A DNA stretch of 64,000 bases from Vagococcus hydrophili. GTDB lineage: Bacteria > Bacillota > Bacilli > Lactobacillales > Vagococcaceae. Made by a program: the position numbers and the translations under genes. The stretch covers positions 2,914,001 through 2,978,000 of the forward strand of contig NZ_CP049887.1 of assembly GCF_011304195.1 (NCBI RefSeq). The letters run 5' to 3'. Positions 29,253-38,158 of this stretch are shown in pieces (the stretch's first letter is position 1; the number at the start of each line of letters is the position of its first letter). Under the pieces are notes generated by a model. It was not told the origin of the DNA and searched no databases. It saw only the letters and a list, made by a program, of their open reading frames with translations.

Positions 29253-30488
29253 CTATTCTTCGTAAGCCAATTTATATAGTGAAGCTATTAACGCTTTAAT
29301 CCCTTCAACTAAATCTTCTGTTTTTGTTGCTTCTGCTGGATTATGACTAATACCCCCAACACTTGGTACAAATAACATCGCTGTTGGTACTTGTGGTGCA
29401 AATATTTGCGAGTCGTGACCAGCACCACTGTGCATCGTTGTATAATTCAAGCTTTTTTCCTGACAAGCTTCTTCTAATATTTTTACTATTTTTTCAGACA
29501 TTGGTACTGGCTTTTCATCCATCCAATTATCAATATCTATTTCCAGTTCTAAATCCTTTGCTATTTTTCTAAATAAACTTTCCATTTCCTTTGTAAAATC
29601 ACCAAGTACCTGGCCATCTGTATGACGACAATCCATGGTAAAGAACGTTTCTCCCGGCACAACGTTTACTGTATTGGGTTTCACATCAATATGTCCAAAC
29701 GTTAAAACTAAGGGATCGCCCAGTTCTTTCGCTTGATCAATACTTTCAGAAATCATTTTACTCATTCCATAAACCGTATCATGTCTGAAGCCCATTGGTG
29801 TTGTCCCTGCATGATTTGCTTGACCTTTCAGCGTGATATCATACCTTTTTTGTCCAACAATACTATTAACCACAGCGACCTGTTTTCCAGTTTTTTCAAG
29901 GACATTACCTTGTTCAATATGAATTTCAACAAACGCTTTGATATCTTCTCTAATTTTTTCATTTTCATCTCTAAAATTAAACCCAGCTTGATTCATCGCA
30001 TCTTTAAATAAAATTCCTTTTGTGTCTTCTGCATAAAGAACATCATTTTTATCTGCTAAACCGAATATGTTTTTACTACCCCAAAATGCGTAAGGGAATC
30101 GACTGCCTTCTTCTTCTGCCATAGCAACTACTTCTAAGTTTCTAAGTGGTTGACCATACTGCTCTTTTAACATTTTAATAGCTAAATAAGAGGCTATTAT
30201 ACCAAATTGACCATCTAACGCCCCACCATTTACAACAGTGTCAACATGAGATCCTGTCATAATAGTTTCTTTAGGGTATTTAGATCCTTCTAATTTACCA
30301 AATAAATTCCCTACACTATCAAATGAAGCGGATAATCCTGTTTCCTCAAATTTATTTTTCAAGCTGTTTTGAGCTTCAATCCAAGCTAAATCATACAACA
30401 ATCTTGTTGTTCCACCTTTTGGATCCAGTCCGATAGAAGATAACCAATTCACATGTTTTTCTATCTCTTTGTACAAATCTGTCAACAC
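29253..30488 (-). CDS. allC: Allantoate amidohydrolase AllC
   Basis: The M20 family amidase has SHVDTVVNGGALDGQFG with metal ligands, AEEEGSRFPYAFWGS, VEIHIEQG, the substrate loop GQANHAGTTPM and HSGAGHDSQIFA. It hydrolyses allantoate to ureidoglycine, ammonia and CO2. The exact start is uncertain: GTG at 30494 is too close to AAGGAT, so the GTG two codons later (30488) is preferred. This is the first gene of the operon allC-allE-allD-allF-allG-allK. N-carbamoyl amino acid hydrolases are close relatives, but the context decides for AllC. Confidence 0.88.
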   Translation of the reverse strand: MLTDLYKEIEKHVNWLSSIGLDPKGGTTRLLYDLAWIEAQNSLKNKFEETGLSASFDSVGNLFGKLEGSKYPKETIMTGSHVDTVVNGGALDGQFGIIASYLAIKMLKEQYGQPLRNLEVVAMAEEEGSRFPYAFWGSKNIFGLADKNDVLYAEDTKGILFKDAMNQAGFNFRDENEKIREDIKAFVEIHIEQGNVLEKTGKQVAVVNSIVGQKRYDITLKGQANHAGTTPMGFRHDTVYGMSKMISESIDQAKELGDPLVLTFGHIDVKPNTVNVVPGETFFTMDCRHTDGQVLGDFTKEMESLFRKIAKDLELEIDIDNWMDEKPVPMSEKIVKILEEACQEKSLNYTTMHSGAGHDSQIFAPQVPTAMLFVPSVGGISHNPAEATKTEDLVEGIKALIASLYKLAYEE

Positions 30489-30541
30489 GAACACATCCTT
30501 AATCGTTTATATATTAAAATTGTAAGCCTTTACTAACATTC

Positions 30542-30554
30542 TTTCATTGGTCAT
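30542..30554 (+). promoter_or_regulatory. PucR-like box upstream of allC
   Basis: TTTCATTGGTCAT matches 11 of 13 bases of the Bacillus PucR box as I remember it (WWWCNTTGGTTAA). It is about 55 bases before the allC start. Confidence 0.35.
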
Positions 30555-30605
30555 CTTCACAAATTGTACTTCCATTTTGTGCACTTCAACCAACTCAGAT
30601 AAATA

Positions 30606-31832
30606 TTAACTAATTACAGTTTTTTCTTTTGATTTATTCGTTACAAAAAAGATCGTTGTTCCAATAATTAGAATGACAATCGCTATATAGAAGGCATTAA
30701 TTTTAGAACCAGTTGCATCTGAAATTACACCTGTCAAAGAGGGTGCAATCACTGAAGAGCTCATGCCTAAAAAATTAAATACTCCCAGTGTTGTTGCTAA
30801 ACCTTTTCTTGGTATTTGCTCTCCTAACCAAGAAATAATAATCGGCTCTACCACTACTTTCCCAAAAAAACCATATAATACTAAGCCTAGCATCAACATA
30901 TTTTTATTAGTAGACATAACAGCTAAATACAAGGATGCTGTCGCTACAATTTCAAGAAATACAGCAATTTCAACCTTTTTATTAACATGTTTATCTGCTA
31001 TTCGACTAAATATTAAGGCACCTGGTACTGAAGTAACAAAAATCAATGAGGAAGCCAAACCAATCGTCGCTCCTTCAAAACCTCTTTCTGTTTCCAAAAA
31101 ATTAGGTAACCATGTATTCACTAAATAATAAGCATAACAAGTAGCAAAATAGATTGAATAAGCTCCTATCATTTTGGGTATAAATAACCTTTTCAGTGTT
31201 ACTTTCTTTTCTATATCTCCACTAATTACAGTATCCTCTTGTTTTTTAGGTTGCTCTTTTTTAATAAAAACAAAAAATACAACTGTCATCAATAAAATTG
31301 TAACAAATGACGTCCACTCTACATATTGCCAAGGAAGTCCCAATTGAGATACAAAATAACTGGAGGCTATCATACCAATACCACTACCTATTGCTGTTCC
31401 ACAATTTACAACAGCTGTTGCAACACTTCGATATTTAAGAGGTACATATTCATTAGTTAAAGAAAAAGCAACACCATAAAAAGTACCGCTACCTATTCCT
31501 GCTAAAACATTTCCTACATACATCATTTCCAAACTTTTAGAAGATGCTAAAATTAATGTCCCAACTGCAAACAATAAAAAGCCAGGAATTAATACTGTTT
31601 TCTTTCCATACTTATCAACTAAAATCCCCGAAGGAATTTGCATTAATACATAGCCCAAGAAGTAAAAACTTGAAATAGCTCCTATTTTTGCATCACCTAC
31701 TCCACCAAAAAAGTCACTTAATTGTGGATAAATAGGTGTTAACGCCGTTCGATTTAACCAAACAACAATCCATCCAAAAGTTAAAACGATGACTATTTGT
31801 TTCCAATAATTATTCTTTAGTTTCTCATTCAC
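30606..31832 (-). CDS. MFS transporter of the allantoin cluster
   Basis: GTG at 31832 is the best start because AGGAGAG lies five bases upstream; the longest frame begins eight codons earlier. The roughly 408-residue protein has 12 hydrophobic segments, a loop 2-3 motif GILVDKYGKKTVLIPGF and WLNRTALTPIYPQLSDFF near the N terminus, like organic anion:H+ symporters (ACS group). It lies between allB and allC with its own PucR-like box. It could import allantoate or export oxamate, the dead-end product. The sequence does not decide. Confidence 0.78.
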   Translation of the reverse strand: MNEKLKNNYWKQIVIVLTFGWIVVWLNRTALTPIYPQLSDFFGGVGDAKIGAISSFYFLGYVLMQIPSGILVDKYGKKTVLIPGFLLFAVGTLILASSKSLEMMYVGNVLAGIGSGTFYGVAFSLTNEYVPLKYRSVATAVVNCGTAIGSGIGMIASSYFVSQLGLPWQYVEWTSFVTILLMTVVFFVFIKKEQPKKQEDTVISGDIEKKVTLKRLFIPKMIGAYSIYFATCYAYYLVNTWLPNFLETERGFEGATIGLASSLIFVTSVPGALIFSRIADKHVNKKVEIAVFLEIVATASLYLAVMSTNKNMLMLGLVLYGFFGKVVVEPIIISWLGEQIPRKGLATTLGVFNFLGMSSSVIAPSLTGVISDATGSKINAFYIAIVILIIGTTIFFVTNKSKEKTVIS

Positions 31833-31924
31833 ATTATCTCTCCTCATTACTATCATTGCTTATCTTATTAATTATAGTGTGTTTTTTCCTCATTTTCATT
31901 AGCTGATTTTTGCAAAGTTGATAG

Positions 31925-31937
31925 CTTCTTTGGTCAA
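31925..31937 (+). promoter_or_regulatory. PucR-like box upstream of the MFS gene
   Basis: CTTCTTTGGTCAA matches 11 of 13 bases of the remembered PucR box and shares TTGGTCA with the site before allC. It is about 95 bases before the MFS start. Confidence 0.35.
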
Positions 31938-31959
31938 AATGAACGAAAATTCATATTAA

Positions 31960-32000
31960 ATGAATAAAAAGAAGCTGGCGACACGTTCAGCTTCTCTTCT
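31960..32000 (-). terminator. Terminator of allB
   Basis: Arms AGAAGCTG and CAGCTTCT (31970-31995) are followed on the minus strand by TTTTTATTC, just after the allantoinase gene. Confidence 0.7.
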
Positions 32001-32006
32001 TAGTTA

Positions 32007-33374
32007 TTATTTTTTTATGAACACACCAACGGCATCTTCAGAAACACCTGTTTCTTTAGAATAGATTGTTTGACCTCTTAAAACAGTCTTAACAACTTGC
32101 GCTCCAATTTCACGACCAATATAAGGACTAATTTTATTTAAATATTCTAGATCCTCTGCTTTTAACACATAAGAGTCATTAGGCGAAATGAATACAAAAT
32201 CTGCATCTTTTCCAATAGAGATACTTCCTTTTGAGTTTAAGCCAAATCTTTCAGCTGGATTCGTTGCAATCATCTCAGCGAATTTTTTTAATGACATACC
32301 ACGTTTTTGGACACCTTCATCAAATAATACATCCACATTATTTTGAACCCCTGGAATGCCTCCCCAAGCTTCAAAAGCATTTTCTTTATCCTTTAAATCT
32401 GGTGTACAAGGAGAATGGTCAGATGTCACAAATGAAATTTCACCTGTCATTACTTTTTCCCACAAACCATTTTGAACTGCTTTATCTCTAATTGGTGGTG
32501 AACATTTAACAATCGGTCCAATACTATCTAACTCGTTAGTTTCAAAATATAGGTAATGTGTACATGTCTCACACGTAACATCCACACCTTCTTGACGAGC
32601 TTTTGTCACTTCATCCACACCTTCTGGACAAGCCACATGACAAATATGAATGCGACAACCCGTTTCTTTAGCTAACAGAATAGCTCGGCGTATTGGTTCG
32701 ACTTCTGTAAAAACTGGTCTTGTTTCAACATATGCTTTTAACGTTGTTTCACCATTTTGATAGGCTATTTCACCTAGTTTATCTGTGATTCCTGCATTTT
32801 CAGCGTGAATCGCGAGAACTTTACCCGTTTTAGCAATTTGTTTCATTCCTTCATAAAGTGAATAATCATCCACATTCATAAAGTCGCCTTCAATCGTCCG
32901 ATCCCCACAAGTTGCCATAAAGGCCTTATACGCTGCAACACCTCCGTCATTTAATTCTTGAATCCCACCATCTAAATTATATGGCACCAAACCACCAAAT
33001 GATCCCACATCTGACATTAACTTACCTTCGCCCGCAGCGAACTTAATTTCTAGTGATTCTTTATTCACTGTTGCTGGTACCTGATTTAACGGCATCTCCA
33101 TAAACGAAGTTACACCACCTTTAGCACAAGATCTCGTTCCTGTCACATAACCTTCCCAGAAATCACGGAATCCACCTCCTGGATCAGTAATATGAACATG
33201 AGCATCTACCATACCTGGACTAACGATTAACCCTTTCGCATCTATCACTTCTTTAGATTCACCTAAATTTTCTCCAATTGCTACAATTTTACCATCTGTT
33301 ACCGCGACTTCAGTAGTAACTTCACCCTCATTAAGAATAACTAAACCATTTTTTATCAATAAATCAAAACTCAT
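32007..33374 (-). CDS. allB: Allantoinase AllB
   Basis: The 455-residue cyclic amidohydrolase has the metal motif GMVDAHVHITDPGGG, the likely carbamylated lysine in GVAAYKAFMATCG, HICHVACPEGVDE and VTSDHSPCTPDLKD. Length and the block WEGYVTGTRSCAKGGVTSFMEMP fit allantoinase rather than dihydroorotase. It opens the hydantoin ring of allantoin to allantoate, the first step of the pathway. It lies 24 bases after the permease gene and forms a two-gene operon with it. Confidence 0.93.
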   Translation of the reverse strand: MSFDLLIKNGLVILNEGEVTTEVAVTDGKIVAIGENLGESKEVIDAKGLIVSPGMVDAHVHITDPGGGFRDFWEGYVTGTRSCAKGGVTSFMEMPLNQVPATVNKESLEIKFAAGEGKLMSDVGSFGGLVPYNLDGGIQELNDGGVAAYKAFMATCGDRTIEGDFMNVDDYSLYEGMKQIAKTGKVLAIHAENAGITDKLGEIAYQNGETTLKAYVETRPVFTEVEPIRRAILLAKETGCRIHICHVACPEGVDEVTKARQEGVDVTCETCTHYLYFETNELDSIGPIVKCSPPIRDKAVQNGLWEKVMTGEISFVTSDHSPCTPDLKDKENAFEAWGGIPGVQNNVDVLFDEGVQKRGMSLKKFAEMIATNPAERFGLNSKGSISIGKDADFVFISPNDSYVLKAEDLEYLNKISPYIGREIGAQVVKTVLRGQTIYSKETGVSEDAVGVFIKK

Positions 33375-33397
33375 ACTAATTTCCTCCTAAATTGAAT

Positions 33398-34852
33398 TTA
33401 TTTTAATTTTTTTAATCCTAAATATATGATAAATGATAAGCCAGCCCCAACAATAAATGACAGGCTAGAAATAATACTTAAACTCGGTATAAATTGTCCT
33501 AACATTGAAACAATTAATGCAATGATAGTTGCTATGTACGCTTCTTTATTAATTCCTTTGTATTGATTGTCTTTATTATCTTTGATTGGATCCATATAAA
33601 GTTCATTTAAATCTATTTCCTCTTTAAGGATAAAGAAATATTGAGCTAACATAACACCTGCCACAGGTCCTAATACTGCCCCGATCATATTTAAGAAAGC
33701 AAAAATACTATCCGAATTTTCCATTAACTTCCAAGGCATAATAATATAACTTATTACTGCCGCAATAATAACACCTTTACGATAGTTAATTTTCTTTGGA
33801 AAAAGAGCTGATAATTGATAGGCTGCTGGTACTATATTACCTGTTGCATTGGTTGAAATCGTTGTCATTAATAAAACAATAATCGCTAATAACATTGCTG
33901 GTAAATTATCCCATTTATCTACAATATTTAACACATTCCACTCTTGTACACCATAATGAATAGAGCCACCAATCAAAATTGAAATACTTGAAAAAGCGAA
34001 AATTGCATACCCCACTAACATGCTTGCTGTTTGACCAATTCTTTGATCTTTTGTTGATTTTGCATTTTGAGTAAAATCAGATACACTAGAACCTGGTCCT
34101 GCCCAAACTGCTAGAACAGAATTAATAATCATAAAATAAACTAGAATTGGAGAATGGTTTTGAACTTGATTTCCCGTTGGTGTAAAATTTAAAATATTTC
34201 CAATTCCTCCACCCACGTTAATTGCCCAAATGGTCATTCCTATAAAAACAACGTAAATCAAAGGATTTAAAATTGCTGTGAATTTATTTAACGCTGCTCC
34301 GCCACCTAATCCTATTAAGAGATTTATTGCCCAAAAAATAGTGAAAGCAATTAAACCAGGTAAACTAATACCAAAAAAATTAAAGTCACCACCAAGCACT
34401 AAAAATCCAGGCCATAATTTTCCTATTAAAATGAGCAATGCTAATGATGCTGTATAATTCTGTAACCCAAACCAAGCAATTGCTGCCACTCCACCCCTTA
34501 GGAATCCAGGTAATTTTGCACCAACATCTCCGTAAACTGATCTTAAGTGCATTGAGAAAGGAATTCCATATTTAGAACCGGCCTTACCATTTAAAACCAT
34601 TAATGCTGAAACGGCTAGTCCACTAATTATTAAAGCAATCATTATATTAATCGGTGAAAGGCCTAAAAATAGAAAACCTCCTACTGCAGTATAATTAGGG
34701 ATATTATGAATAGAGCCCATCCATAAAGTAAAGTAATTCTTAGCACTCATATTCCTTTTATCTTCAGTTTTTGGTAATAAATCTTCATTATATCCTCTCT
34801 CTCGGATCAAATCTACTTGTTCCCTCGTTACCGATATATCTTTGTTCGACAT
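33398..34852 (-). CDS. NCS1 family allantoin permease
   Basis: The 484-residue protein has about 12 transmembrane segments and begins with the NCS1 N terminus NEDLLPKTEDKRNMSAKNYFTLWMGSIHNIPNYT. It continues KYGIPFSMHLRSVYGDVG, as in PucI, AllW (YbbW) and Mhp1. With allB directly downstream it should import allantoin with a cation. AGGGG lies eight bases before the ATG, and a 16-codon ORF overlaps the start in another frame. Confidence 0.9.
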   Translation of the reverse strand: MSNKDISVTREQVDLIRERGYNEDLLPKTEDKRNMSAKNYFTLWMGSIHNIPNYTAVGGFLFLGLSPINIMIALIISGLAVSALMVLNGKAGSKYGIPFSMHLRSVYGDVGAKLPGFLRGGVAAIAWFGLQNYTASLALLILIGKLWPGFLVLGGDFNFFGISLPGLIAFTIFWAINLLIGLGGGAALNKFTAILNPLIYVVFIGMTIWAINVGGGIGNILNFTPTGNQVQNHSPILVYFMIINSVLAVWAGPGSSVSDFTQNAKSTKDQRIGQTASMLVGYAIFAFSSISILIGGSIHYGVQEWNVLNIVDKWDNLPAMLLAIIVLLMTTISTNATGNIVPAAYQLSALFPKKINYRKGVIIAAVISYIIMPWKLMENSDSIFAFLNMIGAVLGPVAGVMLAQYFFILKEEIDLNELYMDPIKDNKDNQYKGINKEAYIATIIALIVSMLGQFIPSLSIISSLSFIVGAGLSFIIYLGLKKLK

Positions 34853-34878
34853 CGGAATATCCCCTGATTCGCTTCCAT
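34828..34878 (-). CDS. Possible 16-residue uORF overlapping the permease start
   Basis: An ATG at 34876-34878 behind a near-perfect AAGGAGGGCAAT site opens MEANQGIFRCRTKIYR, and the frame crosses the permease start codon. The strength of its ribosome binding site compared with that of the permease suggests translation and coupling. No sequence family is visible. Confidence 0.35.
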   Translation of the reverse strand: MEANQGIFRCRTKIYR

Positions 34879-35109
34879 ATTGCCCTCCTTAGATGTTATA
34901 TCAGCTGCTGATATCCTTATATTACACAAAGTGTAAAACGGTTACATTGTCTCAATTTTACAATTTCCAGTTTTTGTTTGTGCATTTTAAACAACTCTCT
35001 TATTAACTCTACACTCTAATATACATAAGAGTTAATAAACTTTCATTTCAAACGTTTGTCATTTTAATTTCTATTTTGTCTATTTAATACAACCAGATTT
35101 TTTTGTGAA
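34879..35109. promoter_or_regulatory. Palindrome-rich control region of the allantoin permease operon
   Basis: Three inverted repeats stand out: ATATCAGC-T-GCTGATAT (34898-34914), TTACAC-AAA-GTGTAA (34922-34936), and TTATTAACTCT (35000-35010) with AGAGTTAATAA (35028-35038). CAAACGTTTG near 35048 is also palindromic. They are candidate operators. I do not recognise the proteins that would bind. Confidence 0.45.
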
Positions 35110-35111
35110 AC

Positions 35112-35150
35112 ACAAAAAAGCGAAGAGATTCTCATCTCTTCGCTTTAAAA
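35112..35150 (-). terminator. Terminator of pepS
   Basis: Arms AAGCGAAGAGAT (35118-35129) and ATCTCTTCGCTT (35134-35145), with TTTTTTGTG after them on the minus strand. Confidence 0.8.
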
Positions 35151-35166
35151 TAGATTTATTCAGTTA

Positions 35167-36399
35167 TTAAGCCCAGTTACCATTTCTAAAAATAGGAATG
35201 ATTGTGCCGTCTTCTTTGATTCCATCAACGTTCATTTTGTCAGAACCAATCATGAAATCCACATGGTTTTGACTTCTATTCAAGCCGATTTCTTCTAATT
35301 GTTTTTCATCCATCTCAACACCATCTTTAATGTTGAAGGCATAACCATTACCAATAGCTAAGTGGTTAGAAGCATTTTCATCAAATAAAGTATTGTAGAA
35401 TGTAATACCTGATTGAGAAATTGGTGAAGGATCCGGAACAAGTGCTACTTCACCTAATCGCTTAGAACCTGGGTCCATATTGATTAAATGATTTAGAACG
35501 TCTTCCCCTTCTTTAGCTGTTGCTTTAACAATTTCGCCGTTTGCAAAATGGAATACCATATCGATTAACGTTGTTCCACCATAACTTAATGGTTTTGTAC
35601 TTGTCACATAACCATCAGCCACGCGGCAATCAGGAGCTGTGAAGACTTCTTCTGTTGGCATATTTGCCATGAATTCTTCACCTGACGCGTTAATACTTCT
35701 AGCGCTGTCCCAAACATGATTTTTAGGCAATCCTACGGTTAAATCAGTTCCCGGAGCAGTGTAGTGAAGTTTTGTAAATTGCTCCTTATTTAACATATCT
35801 GCTTTTTCTCTAAGTAAGGCTTCATGTTCTTGCCAAGCTTGAACTGGTGAATCAGCATACACTTTTGTGGCTTTAAAGATTGCATCCCATAAAGCATCCA
35901 CTTGTTCTTCTTCTGTTGCTAATTCTGGGAAGACTTTTTTCGCCCATTCAACCCCACCAGCAGCAACCACTGTCCAGCTAATTTTATTTGATTGACCTGC
36001 TTGTCTTAAATTAAACAATAATTTGCGGTCAAATTTTTGATACAAACCAACACGTTCACTTGGTACACCTGAAAGCGCATCTGGATTAGCTGAAACAACA
36101 CTGATTCTTGATGCTTTTTTGTCTACCCAGTCTTGCACTTCTGCTAACTGATAGTCAGTAACTGTTTCTAAGGCAACAGCTTCTTTATGAGCCACTGTTT
36201 CTTTTAAGATTTCATCATCATTCCATCGAACTATTACTTCTTTAGCGCCCATTGCATAAGCTTTTTTAGTAATCAAACGAGCAAGTGGTGCTTGTGTCAC
36301 TGAGATTTCTAAAATAACGCTGTGATTGCCACTAACATTCACACCGGTTTTAACAATTAATTCAGCATATTTGTCTAAGTAATGATTAAAATTTTCCAT
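35167..36399 (-). CDS. pepS: M29 family aminopeptidase PepS/AmpS
   Basis: The 410-residue metallopeptidase has the M29 blocks NMPTEEVFTAPDCRVADGYV, LGEVALVPDPSPISQSGI, NASNHLAIGNGYAF and QNHVDFMIGSDKMNVDG, which hold the Glu, His and Asp metal ligands. It removes N-terminal residues from peptides in the cytosol. It precedes a YjeM-like amino acid transporter by strand order (25-base gap, transporter first), so the two may share a transcript. Confidence 0.92.
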   Translation of the reverse strand: MENFNHYLDKYAELIVKTGVNVSGNHSVILEISVTQAPLARLITKKAYAMGAKEVIVRWNDDEILKETVAHKEAVALETVTDYQLAEVQDWVDKKASRISVVSANPDALSGVPSERVGLYQKFDRKLLFNLRQAGQSNKISWTVVAAGGVEWAKKVFPELATEEEQVDALWDAIFKATKVYADSPVQAWQEHEALLREKADMLNKEQFTKLHYTAPGTDLTVGLPKNHVWDSARSINASGEEFMANMPTEEVFTAPDCRVADGYVTSTKPLSYGGTTLIDMVFHFANGEIVKATAKEGEDVLNHLINMDPGSKRLGEVALVPDPSPISQSGITFYNTLFDENASNHLAIGNGYAFNIKDGVEMDEKQLEEIGLNRSQNHVDFMIGSDKMNVDGIKEDGTIIPIFRNGNWA

Positions 36400-36423
36400 C
36401 TTTAAAGACTCCTTTAATAATTT

Positions 36424-37917
36424 TTATTTGATATTATTTTTCTTTTCATATCTACTATACATGAAATATGCTAATAGACCAAAGAAGATTGGACCCATGA
36501 TTGAGAAGATTGTTTCTTTCAAGTTTCCATTCATCGCTGGGTTGATAATTGTAAAGACATTAGCAAAACCAACCACGAAAGTTACACTAAATACAGCAAT
36601 TTTGTAGAACGATTTTGATTTATATATCTCAAATGGTTTATGAATATTTTCTTTTTTCTTAAATCCTAAGAAAGCTAAAGCTAAGAACATATAAGGAACG
36701 GTCATTGATACGTTAGTCATAGCTACTAAAATTTTGAAGAACTCAGTTGCACCTTCACCACCAAATGAAACTAAAAAGATAATTCCAATAACGATAGCTG
36801 CTTGTACCCACATTGCAACAATTGGCATACCATTTTCTCTTTTGCTGAAAGATTTAGGCCAAACTTCTTTTGGTGTTCCTTCAATCAATTGTTTTAATGG
36901 TGAGAAGATTAAGGTAAAGAATGCACCAGTTAAAGCTAAGAACATAGAAAGACCCATATAACGAGAAACCCACATTCCTATTGTTACAGCAGTAGCATCT
37001 GATAAATTAAGGGCTAACCCTAATTGATATCCCATGTTGTTCATGGCAACATACGCCACGTTACCTAATGTGATATCTGCTTTTGAAAACTGAGTGAAAG
37101 CAAATGTCCAGTTAGTAAATGCCCCCATAATAAAGATACCCACAGCGTAACCAACTGCGATAATAATTGCTGAAATAGTTACACCTTTAGGGAAAGTTAC
37201 TTCGGCATTTTCTGTTTCATCCACTAAGCCACCCACAACTTCTAAACCACCGTAAGCAAAAATAGCAAATACTAAGAAACTAAATACCGAGATAAGTGAT
37301 GTATAATCTGCATTTGGTGAATGAGTGAAGGCTGCCGCTGTTAATGGTTCAGCCATTTGACCTTTGTTAAGGCCTAAAATTAATAGACCACCTAAAATTA
37401 AGACCACATTAATTAAGGCAACTGCTGTCCCACCGATTGATGTTACTTTTTTAATTTTGTCTAAACCTTTAGATGAAACGAAGGTGATTAAAAGAATCCA
37501 AGCAATTCCTAAAAGTCCTAAACTTTGTACACCGTTTAATCCAAAAAAGCTCATTGTTTGTGTCTTATCAACACCAAAAATCCCGTTTGATAAAGGAATC
37601 CAAATCCCTGTACCAACGTTTACCATCCATACGATATATGAAGCATACCACATGAATGTTCCAACAAAAGCATACTTAGGATTGACTGATTCAGCCATCC
37701 AAGAGTAGATACCACCCTTACTATCTTTGAACGCTGCCCCAAATTCTGATAGCATAAACGCAAATGGTAAGAAGAATGTTACTGCTGCAAGAATGTACCA
37801 AATGATTGAGCCATAACCCATTAAGTAATAGGCTCTAATAATGTTGGTAAAACCGAATACTGATGTAAAGATCATGAGAATAAGTGCTTTTAGTGTTAAC
37901 TTCTGTTTTTTCTCCAC
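36424..37917 (-). CDS. YjeM-like amino acid transporter, copy 1
   Basis: The GTG at 37915-37917 with AAGGAG eight bases upstream is the better start, giving 497 residues. The longest frame begins 16 codons earlier without support. About 12 transmembrane segments and blocks such as LSEFGAAFKDSKGGIYSWMAES and FAYGGLEVVGGLVDETENAE place it in the glutamate/GABA antiporter-like APC group (YjeM). The substrate is unproven. It is a close paralog of 42158..43672. A cre-like site lies at 38051. Confidence 0.85.
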   Translation of the reverse strand: MEKKQKLTLKALILMIFTSVFGFTNIIRAYYLMGYGSIIWYILAAVTFFLPFAFMLSEFGAAFKDSKGGIYSWMAESVNPKYAFVGTFMWYASYIVWMVNVGTGIWIPLSNGIFGVDKTQTMSFFGLNGVQSLGLLGIAWILLITFVSSKGLDKIKKVTSIGGTAVALINVVLILGGLLILGLNKGQMAEPLTAAAFTHSPNADYTSLISVFSFLVFAIFAYGGLEVVGGLVDETENAEVTFPKGVTISAIIIAVGYAVGIFIMGAFTNWTFAFTQFSKADITLGNVAYVAMNNMGYQLGLALNLSDATAVTIGMWVSRYMGLSMFLALTGAFFTLIFSPLKQLIEGTPKEVWPKSFSKRENGMPIVAMWVQAAIVIGIIFLVSFGGEGATEFFKILVAMTNVSMTVPYMFLALAFLGFKKKENIHKPFEIYKSKSFYKIAVFSVTFVVGFANVFTIINPAMNGNLKETIFSIMGPIFFGLLAYFMYSRYEKKNNIK

Positions 37918-38050
37918 TTGTACCGCTCCTTTTAATTTAGTTATATAGCACACTAAATATAACACGCTTTCACGATTTAATTATTTAACATTAAAATGAA
38001 ATAATCTATATTAAACCAACATCTTACGTAACTTTAATCATCCTTTCACA

Positions 38051-38065
38051 ATGTAAGCGTTTTTT
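38051..38065 (+). promoter_or_regulatory. CcpA cre-like site
   Basis: ATGTAAGCGTTTTTT matches the cre consensus WTGNAANCGNWNNCW with one mismatch. It is about 135 bases upstream of the YjeM-like gene copy 1. Confidence 0.4.
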
Positions 38066-38115
38066 GTCATAATCTTCTCCTTTTGTCTTTTAATTTATTA
38101 AAACTACGATAGATA

Positions 38116-38158
38116 TAAAAAAACAAGACTGACATTTTAATCAATCTTGTTTTTAATT
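38116..38158 (-). terminator. Terminator after the DUF3895-like gene
   Basis: AACAAGATTGA pairs with the TCAGTCTTGTT arm (one mismatch), followed by TTTTTTT on the minus strand. The last codons of the gene form part of the stem. Confidence 0.7.

Noticed and set aside
35044-35062. CAAACGTTTG as a cre site upstream of the allantoin permease
   Set aside because: It has a palindromic core but three mismatches to the cre consensus in either direction.
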